Assembly: GCA_902627245.1 (NCBI GenBank)
Contig: CACOIH010000004.1
Location: forward strand, 1 to 64,000
Source of the DNA: an uncultured Alphaproteobacteria bacterium
GTDB taxonomy: Bacteria > Pseudomonadota > Alphaproteobacteria > HIMB59 > GCA-002718135
Length of the DNA stretch: 64,000 nucleotides
Direction of reading: 5' to 3'
Shown here: one piece after another, positions 1 through 8,620 of the stretch
Numbering within the stretch: the stretch's first letter is position 1
Layout: the number at the start of each line of letters is the position of its first letter
Position numbers and translations under genes: made by a program
The notes under the pieces: generated by a model
The model's input: the letters and a program-made list of their open reading frames with translations, nothing else
Told to the model about the DNA's origin: nothing
Databases searched by the model: none

Positions 1-1
1 C

Positions 2-109
2 GAAGAAGTTCTTGGGGAAAAAAGTTCTCTTCTAGAACCTTTTAGGTTTTCAAGATATGAAAAAGGTAATTTACATCCTACATCTAATAGTCCATTTCCA
101 TGGAGTTAA
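2..109 (+). CDS. C-terminal end of an FAD-dependent oxidoreductase-like protein (partial)
   Basis: An open frame enters from the left edge and encodes 35 residues ending in PFRFSRYEKGNLHPTSNSPF plus PWS before a TAA stop. The arginine-rich, proline-rich tail resembles the C-termini of DadA/sarcosine-oxidase-like FAD oxidoreductases, which oxidise secondary amines or D-amino acids. The stop lies 22 nt before the next start on the same strand, so it probably begins the same operon as the glutamine synthetase-family and Glx genes. Only the tail is visible; the family assignment is inference from this tail and the neighbours. Confidence 0.45.
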   Translation, partial: EEVLGEKSSLLEPFRFSRYEKGNLHPTSNSPFPWS

Positions 110-131
110 GTAGGTTGAACGGGAGGAAGAA

Positions 132-1595
132 ATGACTGATTTAGAAAAATTCGTTAATGCGCCAGGGCGTGATAAACTTGTTAAGGATGTTAGAAAGAAA
201 ATAAACGAACTAAAAATTGAATATATTTACTATCAATTTATTTCTGTAACTGGAAGAATCGTAGGAAAAGGTGTTCCAGCTGACCATTGGGAGTCTGTTG
301 CAGAAAAAGGTTTTCAATTAGTTTATGGCGCAACCGCAAATTTATTTATTGATAGACACGGAGATTACATAGGTTATGGACCAGAAGCCTCCGAGCTTGT
401 AGGGATTCCTGAACCGGAAACATTTGTTCAACTTCCATGGGATAAAAGAATTGCAAGAGTATTTGTAACTTGCTTTAGAAATAGAGAAGAAGAGGTAAAT
501 CCGGGAGGTCATCTAACATCAGATTGCCGTGGTAATTTAAAAATTTTTCAAGATGAGTTTCAAAATAAACATGGAATGCAAATGAGAGCAGGTACAGAAC
601 CTGAAATGATGTGGCTAACTAAAAAAGATAATGGTGAACCTACAGGTGATGGATTTTCTAGACCATACTGCTATCATATTGATCAATTTGAGTCATTAAG
701 ACCAGTATACATGAAAGTTATTGAGTACTCTAGAGCTATGGGTTTAGATGTTATTCAAGGAGATCACGAAGATGCTCCAGGTCAATTAGAATTGAACTTC
801 ATGTATGATGAAGTTTTACGTAATGCAGATAGATTAAGTACTTACAGACAAATTTGTGCTCAAGTAGCAAGAGAATTTAATTTAATTGCTTGTTTTATGA
901 GTAAACCTTTCATGGGAGTATCAGCAAACGGTTGTCACACAAACGTTTCACTATGGAAAGGTGGAGAATTAAAACCAACTCCAGTAGGCGATGCAGGCAT
1001 GGAACAAGTTTTTACTCATATATCGGGTGGTGAAAATATGTTTATGCCAGATCCTAAAATAGACGAGGTAAAGCCAGGGCCTGTTGGATTACAGAGTATA
1101 GCCGGTCTTTTAGTGCATTTACCAGCATTAACATGTCTTGGATCTCCAACCGTTAATTCATATAGAAGACTTTGGGATACAGGTTTCTGGGCACCAGTTT
1201 ATGCAGATTGGGGTTATCAAAATAGAACTTGTAGTGTTAGAGTTTCAGCACCAGGCAGAGTAGAATACAGATCTGTAGACTCTACTCATAATCCTTATTT
1301 AATGGGAGCCGGTATGCTAAAAGCGTTTGATGATGGCTTAGAAAATAAGCTTGATCCAGGCGAACCTGAAAAGCAAAATATATATGAAGCAATGAAAGCA
1401 GGTAAACAAGTTGAGAAACTTCCTTTGACATTAGGTGAAGCTTTAGACAGACTTGAGAATGATGAAGTAATTAAATCAGCATTACCTGATGAAATGCTTA
1501 AGGTATTTATGCATTACAAAAGAGATGAATGGGAAAAATTCCTTTCAGCTGTAACGCAGTGGGATGTAGATACATATCTCGATATCTTACCATAA
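132..1595 (+). CDS. Glutamine synthetase-family protein (first gene of glx cluster)
   Basis: This is a 487-residue member of the glutamine synthetase fold, which ligates an amine or ammonia to a glutamate-like acid using ATP. Visible landmarks are the GTEPE metal-binding segment (154-158), DHEDAPGQLE (211-220) with the second set of acidic ligands, NGCHTNVS (266-273) equivalent to the ATP/glutamate-binding NGxGxHxHxS loop, and NSYRRL further on. It is longer than rhizobial GlnT or gamma-glutamylmethylamide synthetase (about 435-445 aa). The start follows GGGAGGAAGA, a strong ribosome binding site. It lies 18 nt upstream of glxB. The real substrate could be ammonia, methylamine or another amine; the sequence does not decide. 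Confidence 0.88.
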   Translation: MTDLEKFVNAPGRDKLVKDVRKKINELKIEYIYYQFISVTGRIVGKGVPADHWESVAEKGFQLVYGATANLFIDRHGDYIGYGPEASELVGIPEPETFVQLPWDKRIARVFVTCFRNREEEVNPGGHLTSDCRGNLKIFQDEFQNKHGMQMRAGTEPEMMWLTKKDNGEPTGDGFSRPYCYHIDQFESLRPVYMKVIEYSRAMGLDVIQGDHEDAPGQLELNFMYDEVLRNADRLSTYRQICAQVAREFNLIACFMSKPFMGVSANGCHTNVSLWKGGELKPTPVGDAGMEQVFTHISGGENMFMPDPKIDEVKPGPVGLQSIAGLLVHLPALTCLGSPTVNSYRRLWDTGFWAPVYADWGYQNRTCSVRVSAPGRVEYRSVDSTHNPYLMGAGMLKAFDDGLENKLDPGEPEKQNIYEAMKAGKQVEKLPLTLGEALDRLENDEVIKSALPDEMLKVFMHYKRDEWEKFLSAVTQWDVDTYLDILP

Positions 1596-1613
1596 TTTTA
1601 TAAAGGAAGTAGT

Positions 1614-2555
1614 ATGTGTGGAATAGCAGGAATTATTCATAGAGGTAAATCAAACAACGTTGGTGGTGAGATGCAAAAGATGCTTCAATCATTGAAACAT
1701 CGCGGACCCGACTCAACTGGTTATGCTCTATATGGAGAAGGTGAATCTAATAACTACATACTTAGATTTAAAGTTGGTGAGAATGTTAAAGAGGGTACAA
1801 CTGCAGTTAAAGAAGACCCAGCTGTGTATGCAACAAGAAGAAAAGAAGTTGATAAAAACATCAGCGAAATAGGAGCAACTATTCATGCTGATGAAAAAAT
1901 AACTGATTATTCTTTTAGATATGTGATTTCTTATGATGGAGATTTATTAGATCTTGCAAAAAAAATTGAGTCAGTAGAAGAAACTGAAATTCAATCTTTA
2001 GGTAAGTCTTTAGAACTAATAAAGGATATTGGTGACGCATCAGTAGTAGCTGATCAATATAGCCTAAATAAGTTTCCTGGTACACATGGAATAGGTCATA
2101 CAAGAATGGCAACTGAATCTGGTGTTGATATTAGGTCCGCCCACCCATACTGGGCTTATCCCTTTAGCGATGTTTCAGTTGTTCATAATGGTCAATTAAC
2201 AAATTATTGGAATAACAGAAGAGCACTTGAAGCAAAAGGAATGCGCTTCTTGTCTTCATGTGATTCTGAACTAATTGCAGTATATCTAGCTGATAAAATT
2301 AGAGAAGGAATGGAACTTGAGGAAGCAATGAGAGGCTCATTGGAGCATTTAGATGGTGTTTTTACATATCTCGTAGCCACAAAGGATAAGCTTGGCATGG
2401 CTAAAGATACAATGGCTGCTAAACCAATGGTATTATATGAAAGTGATGACTTAGTAGCACTTGCATCTGAAGAGGTTGCAATTAGAAGTGTTATGCCAAC
2501 TGAAATTGATACTTACGATCCATATGAAGGGGAGGTTAAAGTATGGCAAGCATAA
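1614..2555 (+). CDS. glxB: Class II glutamine amidotransferase-like protein GlxB / MgsA
   Basis: The 313-residue protein begins MCGIAGII, placing the N-terminal nucleophile at Cys2 after Met removal. It carries the class II amidotransferase landmarks RMATES, HNGQLTNY and CDSELIAVYL. In GlxBCD (also named MgsABC in the N-methylglutamate pathway) this subunit corresponds to the glutaminase domain of glutamate synthase and hands ammonia, or methylamine from gamma-glutamylmethylamide, to the FMN subunit. It overlaps the next gene by 13 nt, so translation is coupled. An AAAGGAAG ribosome binding site precedes the start. Confidence 0.9.
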   Translation: MCGIAGIIHRGKSNNVGGEMQKMLQSLKHRGPDSTGYALYGEGESNNYILRFKVGENVKEGTTAVKEDPAVYATRRKEVDKNISEIGATIHADEKITDYSFRYVISYDGDLLDLAKKIESVEETEIQSLGKSLELIKDIGDASVVADQYSLNKFPGTHGIGHTRMATESGVDIRSAHPYWAYPFSDVSVVHNGQLTNYWNNRRALEAKGMRFLSSCDSELIAVYLADKIREGMELEEAMRGSLEHLDGVFTYLVATKDKLGMAKDTMAAKPMVLYESDDLVALASEEVAIRSVMPTEIDTYDPYEGEVKVWQA

Positions 2556-3385
2556 AAGGAAATAAATCTAGTGAGATGGGTCTACATGAAGAAGTACTAA
2601 CTGGGCGTACGCAACAAGTCTTCTTTAACCCAGAAGAGTCAGAAAATTTTTTTTATCATGATGCTTATGATGTTGACTTTAATAAAAGAACTGAAATTGA
2701 TGCATCTAATATTGAGTGTTTAGATATCAATAGAAAAATTAGAGAATTAATGGCAGAAGGATATGGGACTATTGTTATTAAAAATCCAGGATCAAAACAT
2801 AGTATTGGTGTAGGTATATTAAATAAACTTAATCTTATAATTGAGGGAAGTCTTGGATATTTTGGTATCGGTTCCACAGATGGTCCAAATGTGAGAATAT
2901 CAGGTAGAGTTGGATGGTCTTGTGCGGAAAATATGATGGCTGGAAAAGTTGTTGTAGAAAAAAATGCAGGATCCTGTTTTGGAGCCGCAATAAGAGGTGG
3001 AGATTTAATCTGCAAAGGAAGCGTTGGTGCAAGATCGGGGATAGACATGAAAGGCGGAACCATAATAGTAGGCGGAGATGCCGGAGCTTTTACTGGTTTT
3101 ATGATGCAACGTGGAAGAATTGTTATTTTAGGTGATGTTGGCCCAAATCTTGGAGACTCTCTTTATGATGGTACAATTTTTGTTGGTGGAAATATAAAAT
3201 CATTAGGTGCTGATGCAGTTGAATCTGAAATGACAGAACTTGATGTATCCTGGTTGAAAAGAAAACTTAAAGTGGCTGAAATTGATAAAAAAGTTGATTT
3301 TAAAAAAATGACAAAAATTGTGTCAGGTAAAAAATTATGGAACTATGATAATCTTGAACCTAGTGAACGAAAAGGAGCAATTTAA
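2543..3385 (+). CDS. glxC: GXGXG-domain glutamate synthase-like subunit GlxC / MgsB
   Basis: This 280-residue protein has the glycine-rich right-handed beta-helix of the glutamate synthase GXGXG domain: repeated segments such as SLGYFGIGSTDGPNVRISGR, AGSCFGAAIRGGDLICKGSV and RSGIDMKGGTIIVGGDAG at roughly 90-190. In GltB this domain is structural and separates the amidotransferase and FMN domains; in Glx/Mgs systems it is a separate subunit. The start lies inside the 3' end of glxB behind GGGGAGG, and the next gene follows after 22 nt, so the three subunits are made in order. Confidence 0.9.
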   Translation: MASIKGNKSSEMGLHEEVLTGRTQQVFFNPEESENFFYHDAYDVDFNKRTEIDASNIECLDINRKIRELMAEGYGTIVIKNPGSKHSIGVGILNKLNLIIEGSLGYFGIGSTDGPNVRISGRVGWSCAENMMAGKVVVEKNAGSCFGAAIRGGDLICKGSVGARSGIDMKGGTIIVGGDAGAFTGFMMQRGRIVILGDVGPNLGDSLYDGTIFVGGNIKSLGADAVESEMTELDVSWLKRKLKVAEIDKKVDFKKMTKIVSGKKLWNYDNLEPSERKGAI

Positions 3386-3407
3386 TTTTAATTGGAAGGA
3401 AGTAACA

Positions 3408-4757
3408 ATGGCAACTAGTAAGAAAAAGAAACAAGAAAAAAGTATTTTAGGTCGTAATGCTATATTTACACCTGATGTTATAAACGACATTCACATAAAA
3501 TCTCAATTAGGTAGATATAGAATGCGTGGTATGGCATTGATGAAAAAAATACCACATTGGGATGACCTTACTTTTCTTCCTGGAACCTTAACTAGATTTG
3601 TTATTGAGGGTTACAGAGAAAAATGTGAAACAAAAACTGTAATAGGTCCAAGATGTAAAAATCCAATTGAATTAGACATACCAGTTTACATTACATCAAT
3701 GAGTTTTGGAGCATTATCATATGAAGCAAAAACTGCTCTAGCTAGAGGTGCAACAATGGCAGGGAGTGCTACTTGTTCAGGAGAAGGTGGAATGATACCG
3801 GATGAAAGAAGATATTCCCACAAATGGTATTACCAATGTATTCAATCTAGATACGGATTTAACCCTCATCATGCACAGCTAGCAGATGGAATTGAAGTTT
3901 TTATAGGACAAGGTCAAAAAGTTGGAATGGGTGGACATTTAATGGGTCAAAAAGTTACCGATCAAGTAGCTGAAATGAGATCATTACCAGCAGGTATTGA
4001 TCAGCGTTCTCCAGCCAGACACCCTGATTGGCTTGGTCCAGATGATCTTGCACTAAAAGTACAAGAATTAAGAGAACTAACCGATAACCAAGTTCCAATT
4101 CAATTAAAGCTTGGAGCAGCGAAAGTTTATGATGATGTGCGTATGGCAGCAAAATGTGATCCAGACTCAATTTATTTAGATTGTATGGAAGGATCCACTG
4201 GTGCAGGACCCCACATTGCTGCAGCAAATACGGGTATTCCTGGTATAGCGGCAGTTAGGGAAGCAAGAAGAGCTTTAGATGATGTTGGAAAATCTGGCGA
4301 TGTTACACTAATTTTTGCAGGTGGACTAAGAGATGGTGCTGATATGGCTAAAGCTTTAGCACTTGGCGCTGATTGTATATCAGTTGGTACTGCAGCTCTA
4401 GTCGCGTTGAATTGTAACAAAGATATTCCAGAAGCAGATTTTGAGAAAGAGCTTGGAGTTGAAGCTGGAAATTGCTATCACTGTCATACTGGTCGTTGCC
4501 CTGTCGGCGTTGCTACGCAAGATCCCAAACTAAGAAAAAGATTAAACCCTGATGATGCCGCATTAAGAGTATATAATTTTTTACATTCAATGACACTTGA
4601 AGCACAATTGCTTGCAAGAGCTTGTGGTAAAACTAACATTCACTCTCTAGAGCCTGAAGATCTAGCAGCGTTAACTATGGAAGCATCGGCATTAGCTAAA
4701 GTACCATTAGCTGGAACTGATTATACAGTAGGCGTGGACAACTTCCATTCAATATAG
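3408..4757 (+). CDS. glxD: FMN-dependent glutamate synthase-like subunit GlxD / MgsC
   Basis: The 449-residue protein corresponds to the FMN synthase domain of GltB. It has the TIM-barrel segments SGEGGMIPDE and QLKLGAAK, a glycine-rich phosphate-binding stretch (IFAGGLRDGADMAKALALGA), and the cysteine cluster CYHCHTGRCPVGVATQ expected to hold an Fe-S cluster. I chose the ATG behind GGAAGGAAG, giving the lysine-rich N-terminus MATSKKKKQ; an upstream in-frame start has no such site. With GlxB and GlxC it should form glutamate or N-methylglutamate from a gamma-glutamyl amide and 2-oxoglutarate. No separate pyridine-nucleotide subunit (GltD) is in view. Confidence 0.9.
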   Translation: MATSKKKKQEKSILGRNAIFTPDVINDIHIKSQLGRYRMRGMALMKKIPHWDDLTFLPGTLTRFVIEGYREKCETKTVIGPRCKNPIELDIPVYITSMSFGALSYEAKTALARGATMAGSATCSGEGGMIPDERRYSHKWYYQCIQSRYGFNPHHAQLADGIEVFIGQGQKVGMGGHLMGQKVTDQVAEMRSLPAGIDQRSPARHPDWLGPDDLALKVQELRELTDNQVPIQLKLGAAKVYDDVRMAAKCDPDSIYLDCMEGSTGAGPHIAAANTGIPGIAAVREARRALDDVGKSGDVTLIFAGGLRDGADMAKALALGADCISVGTAALVALNCNKDIPEADFEKELGVEAGNCYHCHTGRCPVGVATQDPKLRKRLNPDDAALRVYNFLHSMTLEAQLLARACGKTNIHSLEPEDLAALTMEASALAKVPLAGTDYTVGVDNFHSI

Positions 4758-4765
4758 GAGATAAA

Positions 4766-5176
4766 ATGGCTAAAAAGAAAAAAGCAAAAGTTAAAAAAAA
4801 ATCTTCTACTGCTAAAGTTAAAGACAAGGGGATTAAAACTGCCCGTGAAAAAATGATAGGCCAACATATTGGTTATCGATATGATGTCAATCTACTTCCT
4901 GATTATAACAGACTAACACCTTTTTTAAAAAAATATATAGAACATATGGGATGGGATGATCTAAATTGGCTCGAAGATGTACATATGGGTTATGAAGACG
5001 GTAAACCTGCTGTATTTGATAGAAATATAAATGGATGGGTCACTACTCCTTCTAATTTAAAGCTACCAAAAGATCAGCAAGATAGAGATATGATAGCAAG
5101 AGAATTATTAATAAAATTTCAAATGTCATCTAATCATCCTCTTGTGACTTTGAAGAAAGCTTATAAAAAAAACTAG
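4766..5176 (+). CDS. Conserved-looking hypothetical protein at end of glx operon
   Basis: A 136-residue protein of unknown function starts 8 nt after glxD behind AGGAG and is almost certainly in the same operon. Residues 1-27 are very lysine-rich; the rest is mixed and tryptophan-containing (GWDDLNWLEDVHMGYEDGK), with no membrane segment or signal peptide. The tail overlaps the convergent gene on the other strand by 4 nt. A small partner or assembly protein of the Glx enzyme is possible from position alone. I recognise no family. Confidence 0.75.
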   Translation: MAKKKKAKVKKKSSTAKVKDKGIKTAREKMIGQHIGYRYDVNLLPDYNRLTPFLKKYIEHMGWDDLNWLEDVHMGYEDGKPAVFDRNINGWVTTPSNLKLPKDQQDRDMIARELLIKFQMSSNHPLVTLKKAYKKN

Positions 5177-5718
5177 CTTCTTGTTTTTAGTTCTGTCTTT
5201 ATAGGGGTGAACAATAATACTTCTATGTCGTCGTTCAATGATGGATTAAACATTAGATTGTGCCAAAAAGTGCATTGCCATTCACTATCTGATTTTTTAA
5301 GTTTTTTAATTTTAACTGGAAAATCAAACCCTGTATCTCTTTCAAAAAACTGTACGTTATATTTTTTGGATGGTTTTAAATTGATAACAAATTTATCATT
5401 CTTCATAAATGTTGCTGTAAAACGTCCATCAAAATTTTCAGGAGTATTAAAGTATTCAGATGAGAATAATTTTACAGCCTTTGAATATCTTTCTTCTGGA
5501 TCATAAGTTCTTCGATTCATATATTCAAACATTTTTGCAGCATCTTTGACTTGTTTTTCTAAAAGAACACAAAAAAAATTTTTGATTTCATTATTTGTTT
5601 TCTTATCGTATATTTGGCATATTACTCCATCTGAGGGTTTACCCTTAAACATTCTAAAATTTCTTTGTCTAAGACTACATTGCCAAACAATAAAATCTCT
5701 CCAACCAACTTTCGTCAT
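5173..5718 (-). CDS. Hypothetical protein downstream of glnT
   Basis: A 181-residue soluble protein, rich in Lys, Phe and Asn, with no signal peptide or membrane span. It lies 9 nt after the glnT stop on the same strand, so it is probably co-transcribed with glnT. Tryptophans at both ends (VGWRDFIVWQC, SEWQCTFWHN) and an internal RRTYDPEERY stretch are its distinctive features. No recognisable family. Its length and coding-like composition argue for a real gene; its function is unknown. Confidence 0.65.
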   Translation of the reverse strand: MTKVGWRDFIVWQCSLRQRNFRMFKGKPSDGVICQIYDKKTNNEIKNFFCVLLEKQVKDAAKMFEYMNRRTYDPEERYSKAVKLFSSEYFNTPENFDGRFTATFMKNDKFVINLKPSKKYNVQFFERDTGFDFPVKIKKLKKSDSEWQCTFWHNLMFNPSLNDDIEVLLFTPIKTELKTRS

Positions 5719-5727
5719 TAAATTCTA

Positions 5728-7053
5728 TCAACAATCAAGAGTATTTTTCTTTTCCCAATTAGTAATACCCTTCTTTTTACTTTCATTTGATGATTTAAAT
5801 TGCTTTATCTCTTTTTTTCTTAACATTACATAGGAGTCAATTGTGCTTTTTGTAAACGCTTTCTGCATCATTTTACTATTAGATAAATTTGTTAATGCAA
5901 CATCCAAAGTCTTCGGGAGTTTTTTTGCATTTTTAACTTTATGTGATTCTTCATACATATTCACATGAACTGGTTTTCCTGGTTTCCTATTATTTTTTAT
6001 TCCATCAAGTCCTGCAGCAATTATACCTGCTTGAAGAAGATAAGGATTTACAGCTCCATCCATTAAACGAAGTTCAAATCTTCCTGATCCAGGCACTCTG
6101 ATCATGTGTGTCCTATTATTACCTGAGTATGTGATAGTATTAGGAGACCAAGTTGCTCCTGAGTCAGTAACTGGTGCATTAATTCTTTTAAAACTATTAA
6201 TTGTAGGATTGAACCATGCAGTTAAAGCTTCAGCAGAATTCATAATACCCCCAATAAAATTGTAAGCTACTCCTGATAAGCCTAATTTATCATTTTTATT
6301 TAAAAAAACATTTTGTCCTTTTTTATTCCATACTGATACATGAGCATGACAACCATTTCCTGTTTTATTTGAAAAAGGTTTAGGCATAAACGTTGCTCTT
6401 AAACCCCTTTTTTCAGCTAGTGCCTTCACCATAAATTTAAAAAAAACATGTCGATCAGCAGTTGTTAAGCAATCTGAGAAATCCCAATTCATTTCGAATT
6501 GACCATTAGCATCCTCATGATCATTCTGGTATGGCCCCCATCCAAGTTTAATCATACAATCACAGATTTCTTTTATTAAATCGTATTGCCTCATAAGAGC
6601 AGATTGATCATAACAAGGTTTAAATGCTTGATCTTTATCATCAGATATAGAATTGCCATCTTGAGAGATTAAAAAGTATTCACACTCTACTCCAGATTTT
6701 AAAAACATATTTTTTTTCTTTAATTCATTGATTTGGTTTCTGAGCATTACTCTTGGAGATGATTGAACAGGTTTTCCATCCATCCATAAATCACCTGCTA
6801 ACCAACCAACTTCAGGCTGCCATGGTAATTGAATCAAACTTGATGGATCTGGAATTGATACCATGTCGGGATCAGCTGGTGACATATCAAGGTATGTTGC
6901 AAAACCAGCAAAACCAGCACCTTCTTTTTGCATGTCTTTTATTGCTCTCGAGGGAACTAATTTGGACCGTAAAACACCAAAAAAATCAACATAGCTGATT
7001 AAGAAGTACTCAATTTTTTTTTGTTTAGCAATTTTGGATAGATCCTGTTTCAT
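5728..7053 (-). CDS. glnT: Type III glutamine synthetase GlnT / gamma-glutamylmethylamide synthetase-like
   Basis: The 441-residue protein closely follows the rhizobial GlnT pattern: YFLISYVDFFGVLRSKLVP, GAGFAGFATYLDMSPADPDM, VPDP-like IPDPSSLIQLPW, a GVECEYFLI metal segment, NDHEDANGQFEMNW, NGCHAHVSVW, NSFKRI and NRTHMIRVPG. Family members make glutamine or gamma-glutamylmethylamide (GmaS) from glutamate. I place the start at the ATG behind GGGGT rather than at an upstream in-frame ATG, because the family begins at MKQDLSKIAK. It diverges from the amt leader and heads a two-gene unit. Its closeness to glxBCD supports amine/ammonia assimilation. GmaS versus GlnT activity cannot be separated by eye. 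Confidence 0.9.
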   Translation of the reverse strand: MKQDLSKIAKQKKIEYFLISYVDFFGVLRSKLVPSRAIKDMQKEGAGFAGFATYLDMSPADPDMVSIPDPSSLIQLPWQPEVGWLAGDLWMDGKPVQSSPRVMLRNQINELKKKNMFLKSGVECEYFLISQDGNSISDDKDQAFKPCYDQSALMRQYDLIKEICDCMIKLGWGPYQNDHEDANGQFEMNWDFSDCLTTADRHVFFKFMVKALAEKRGLRATFMPKPFSNKTGNGCHAHVSVWNKKGQNVFLNKNDKLGLSGVAYNFIGGIMNSAEALTAWFNPTINSFKRINAPVTDSGATWSPNTITYSGNNRTHMIRVPGSGRFELRLMDGAVNPYLLQAGIIAAGLDGIKNNRKPGKPVHVNMYEESHKVKNAKKLPKTLDVALTNLSNSKMMQKAFTKSTIDSYVMLRKKEIKQFKSSNESKKKGITNWEKKNTLDC

Positions 7054-7163
7054 GTATACCCCATTAGTTTTATAAAAATACAAGAAAAAAAGCCAATTTT
7101 CAATTAAATTTAAAATAATTTCAACTTGTTGAATCTGCTTAAAAAGATACAAAACAATACATA

Positions 7164-7226
7164 ATATCGTTCATCTCACTTAAAGGATACGGAAGTAGGT
7201 AACGGAAGATCAACTAAAGGAACGAA
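7164..7226 (+). promoter_or_regulatory. Glutamine riboswitch (glnA RNA motif) in the amt leader
   Basis: The leader contains the diagnostic glnA-motif blocks in order: CGTTCATC at 7167-7174, ACGGAAGTAGG at 7188-7198, and AAAGGAACG at 7215-7223. CGTTC (7167-7171) pairs with GAACG (7219-7223) to close P1. ATC/GAT can form a short P2. This class binds L-glutamine and usually controls nitrogen genes such as glnA, amt and glnB. It lies 57 nt before the amt start, so high glutamine should reduce Amt synthesis. Confidence 0.85.
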
Positions 7227-7262
7227 ACTTACATCCAGTCCAAAAAATGAGTGTCGTAAAAA

Positions 7263-7282
7263 TTTACTCGTAAGGAGGTAAA
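7263..7282 (+). promoter_or_regulatory. Possible expression platform hiding the amt ribosome binding site
   Basis: TTTACT at 7263-7268 can pair with GGTAAA at 7277-7282 directly before the ATG, covering part of the AAGGAGG ribosome binding site. With the glutamine aptamer just upstream this suggests translational control. The stem is short (five Watson-Crick pairs plus one G-T), so this is inference. Confidence 0.4.
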
Positions 7283-8605
7283 ATGACTACTGAACAATTA
7301 GCGACCATTGTACTTGGCCAGCAAAAAGTAGGTGCTGAGGCTTACTATTGGTGGTGTACAGGGTTTATGATTTTAATTCATGTAGGTTTCTTAATGTATG
7401 AAGTTGGAGCTACCAGAATGAAAAATGCTGTTTCATCTGGTGTTAAAAATCTCTTAGCTTTCGCATTTATGATTCCAACATTTTGGTTATTTGGATGGTA
7501 CGTGTATCTTGCTTTTCCAAATGGATTTATGCCTATAGACTTAGGCGGTTACGCTTCACCATGGAATGTTTCTATGGGCCCAATGTTATCAGATCAAGAA
7601 ACAGGAGTTTTTTGGGCGGCATTTACATTATTTGCTTGTACAACTGCATCAATTTTTTCAGGATCTGTTATTGAGAGAATAAGAATTAGTGCTTTTACTT
7701 TTTTAGCAGTTATCTTAGGATCATTCGTCTGGGTAATTGGTGCATCTTGGGGATGGCAATACAATGGATGGCTTGTAACTCAATGGGGTTTTCATGATAC
7801 AGCAGCTGCAGGAGTTGTGCATACTATCGCAGGATTTTTTGCATTTGGTGTACTATTAAACTTAGGACCAAGAATTGGTAAATACAATGAAGACGGTTCA
7901 GCAAATGAACTTGAAGGTCATAGTTTAGTTTCGTCTTTTGTCGGTCTATTACTTTTAATAGCAGGATTTTTTGGTTTCCTTGGTGCTTGTTTAATTTGGC
8001 CCGGTGTTTTAATTTATGATCCAGCTGACTTAGTAGGTCTGGGTTATGGTGAAGGTGGATGGACAAATATATATGGATCTCCAGCTACTTTATCTTCATT
8101 TGTTTATAACACTTTAATGGGACTTGCCGGTGGTATGATAGGTGCTTTCTGGTGGAGCAAAGGTAATCCATTCTGGATGATGTCAGGAGGTCTTGCAGGT
8201 ATATTTATTTGTGCAAGTGGACTTGATATCTGGTATCCAGGTTTTGCTTTCATCTTAGGTGTTTTTGCTGGTTGTGTAATTATTCCAGTAAATAATTGGC
8301 TACATAATACATTTAAAATTGATGATTGTGTTGGAGCAGTTACGATCCACGGAGTCTGTGGAGTCTTAGGTGTTCTTGTTGTAGGTATTTTTGCTTCAGG
8401 TTATCCTGCAGCTGGAGATATCCCGCCAACTTCTTTTGTAGGGCAATTAGTTGGTTGCATAGTTATGGTCTTAACAGGTTTCTTGCCTGGATATATTATA
8501 TCTTATGTAATGAATGCAATGGGTTGGCTAAGAGTTCCTGATTCAGTTCAAGCTGCAGGAATTGATAGTGCTGATTTAAATCTACGTGCTTACGCAGACA
8601 AATAA
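7283..8605 (+). CDS. amt: Ammonium transporter (Amt family)
   Basis: This is a 440-residue polytopic inner-membrane protein of the Amt/Mep/Rh family, with about 11 hydrophobic spans. The two pore histidines are visible in AGVVHTIAGFFAFG (His180) and TIHGVCGVLG (His356). Amt channels conduct ammonium and often methylammonium into the cell. The start is fixed by AAGGAGG at 7272-7278. It is preceded by a glutamine riboswitch and followed by a tiny membrane-protein gene. No GlnK/PII gene lies next to it, unlike the common glnK-amtB pair. Confidence 0.96.
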   Translation: MTTEQLATIVLGQQKVGAEAYYWWCTGFMILIHVGFLMYEVGATRMKNAVSSGVKNLLAFAFMIPTFWLFGWYVYLAFPNGFMPIDLGGYASPWNVSMGPMLSDQETGVFWAAFTLFACTTASIFSGSVIERIRISAFTFLAVILGSFVWVIGASWGWQYNGWLVTQWGFHDTAAAGVVHTIAGFFAFGVLLNLGPRIGKYNEDGSANELEGHSLVSSFVGLLLLIAGFFGFLGACLIWPGVLIYDPADLVGLGYGEGGWTNIYGSPATLSSFVYNTLMGLAGGMIGAFWWSKGNPFWMMSGGLAGIFICASGLDIWYPGFAFILGVFAGCVIIPVNNWLHNTFKIDDCVGAVTIHGVCGVLGVLVVGIFASGYPAAGDIPPTSFVGQLVGCIVMVLTGFLPGYIISYVMNAMGWLRVPDSVQAAGIDSADLNLRAYADK

Positions 8606-8620
8606 AGAAAGGAGTTAACT

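Noticed and set aside
2665-3135. Antisense and shifted-frame ORFs over glxC and similar ones over glxD, amt, nagA and others
   Set aside because: They have no ribosome binding sites and unnatural composition, and lie inside strongly conserved genes; they are shadows.
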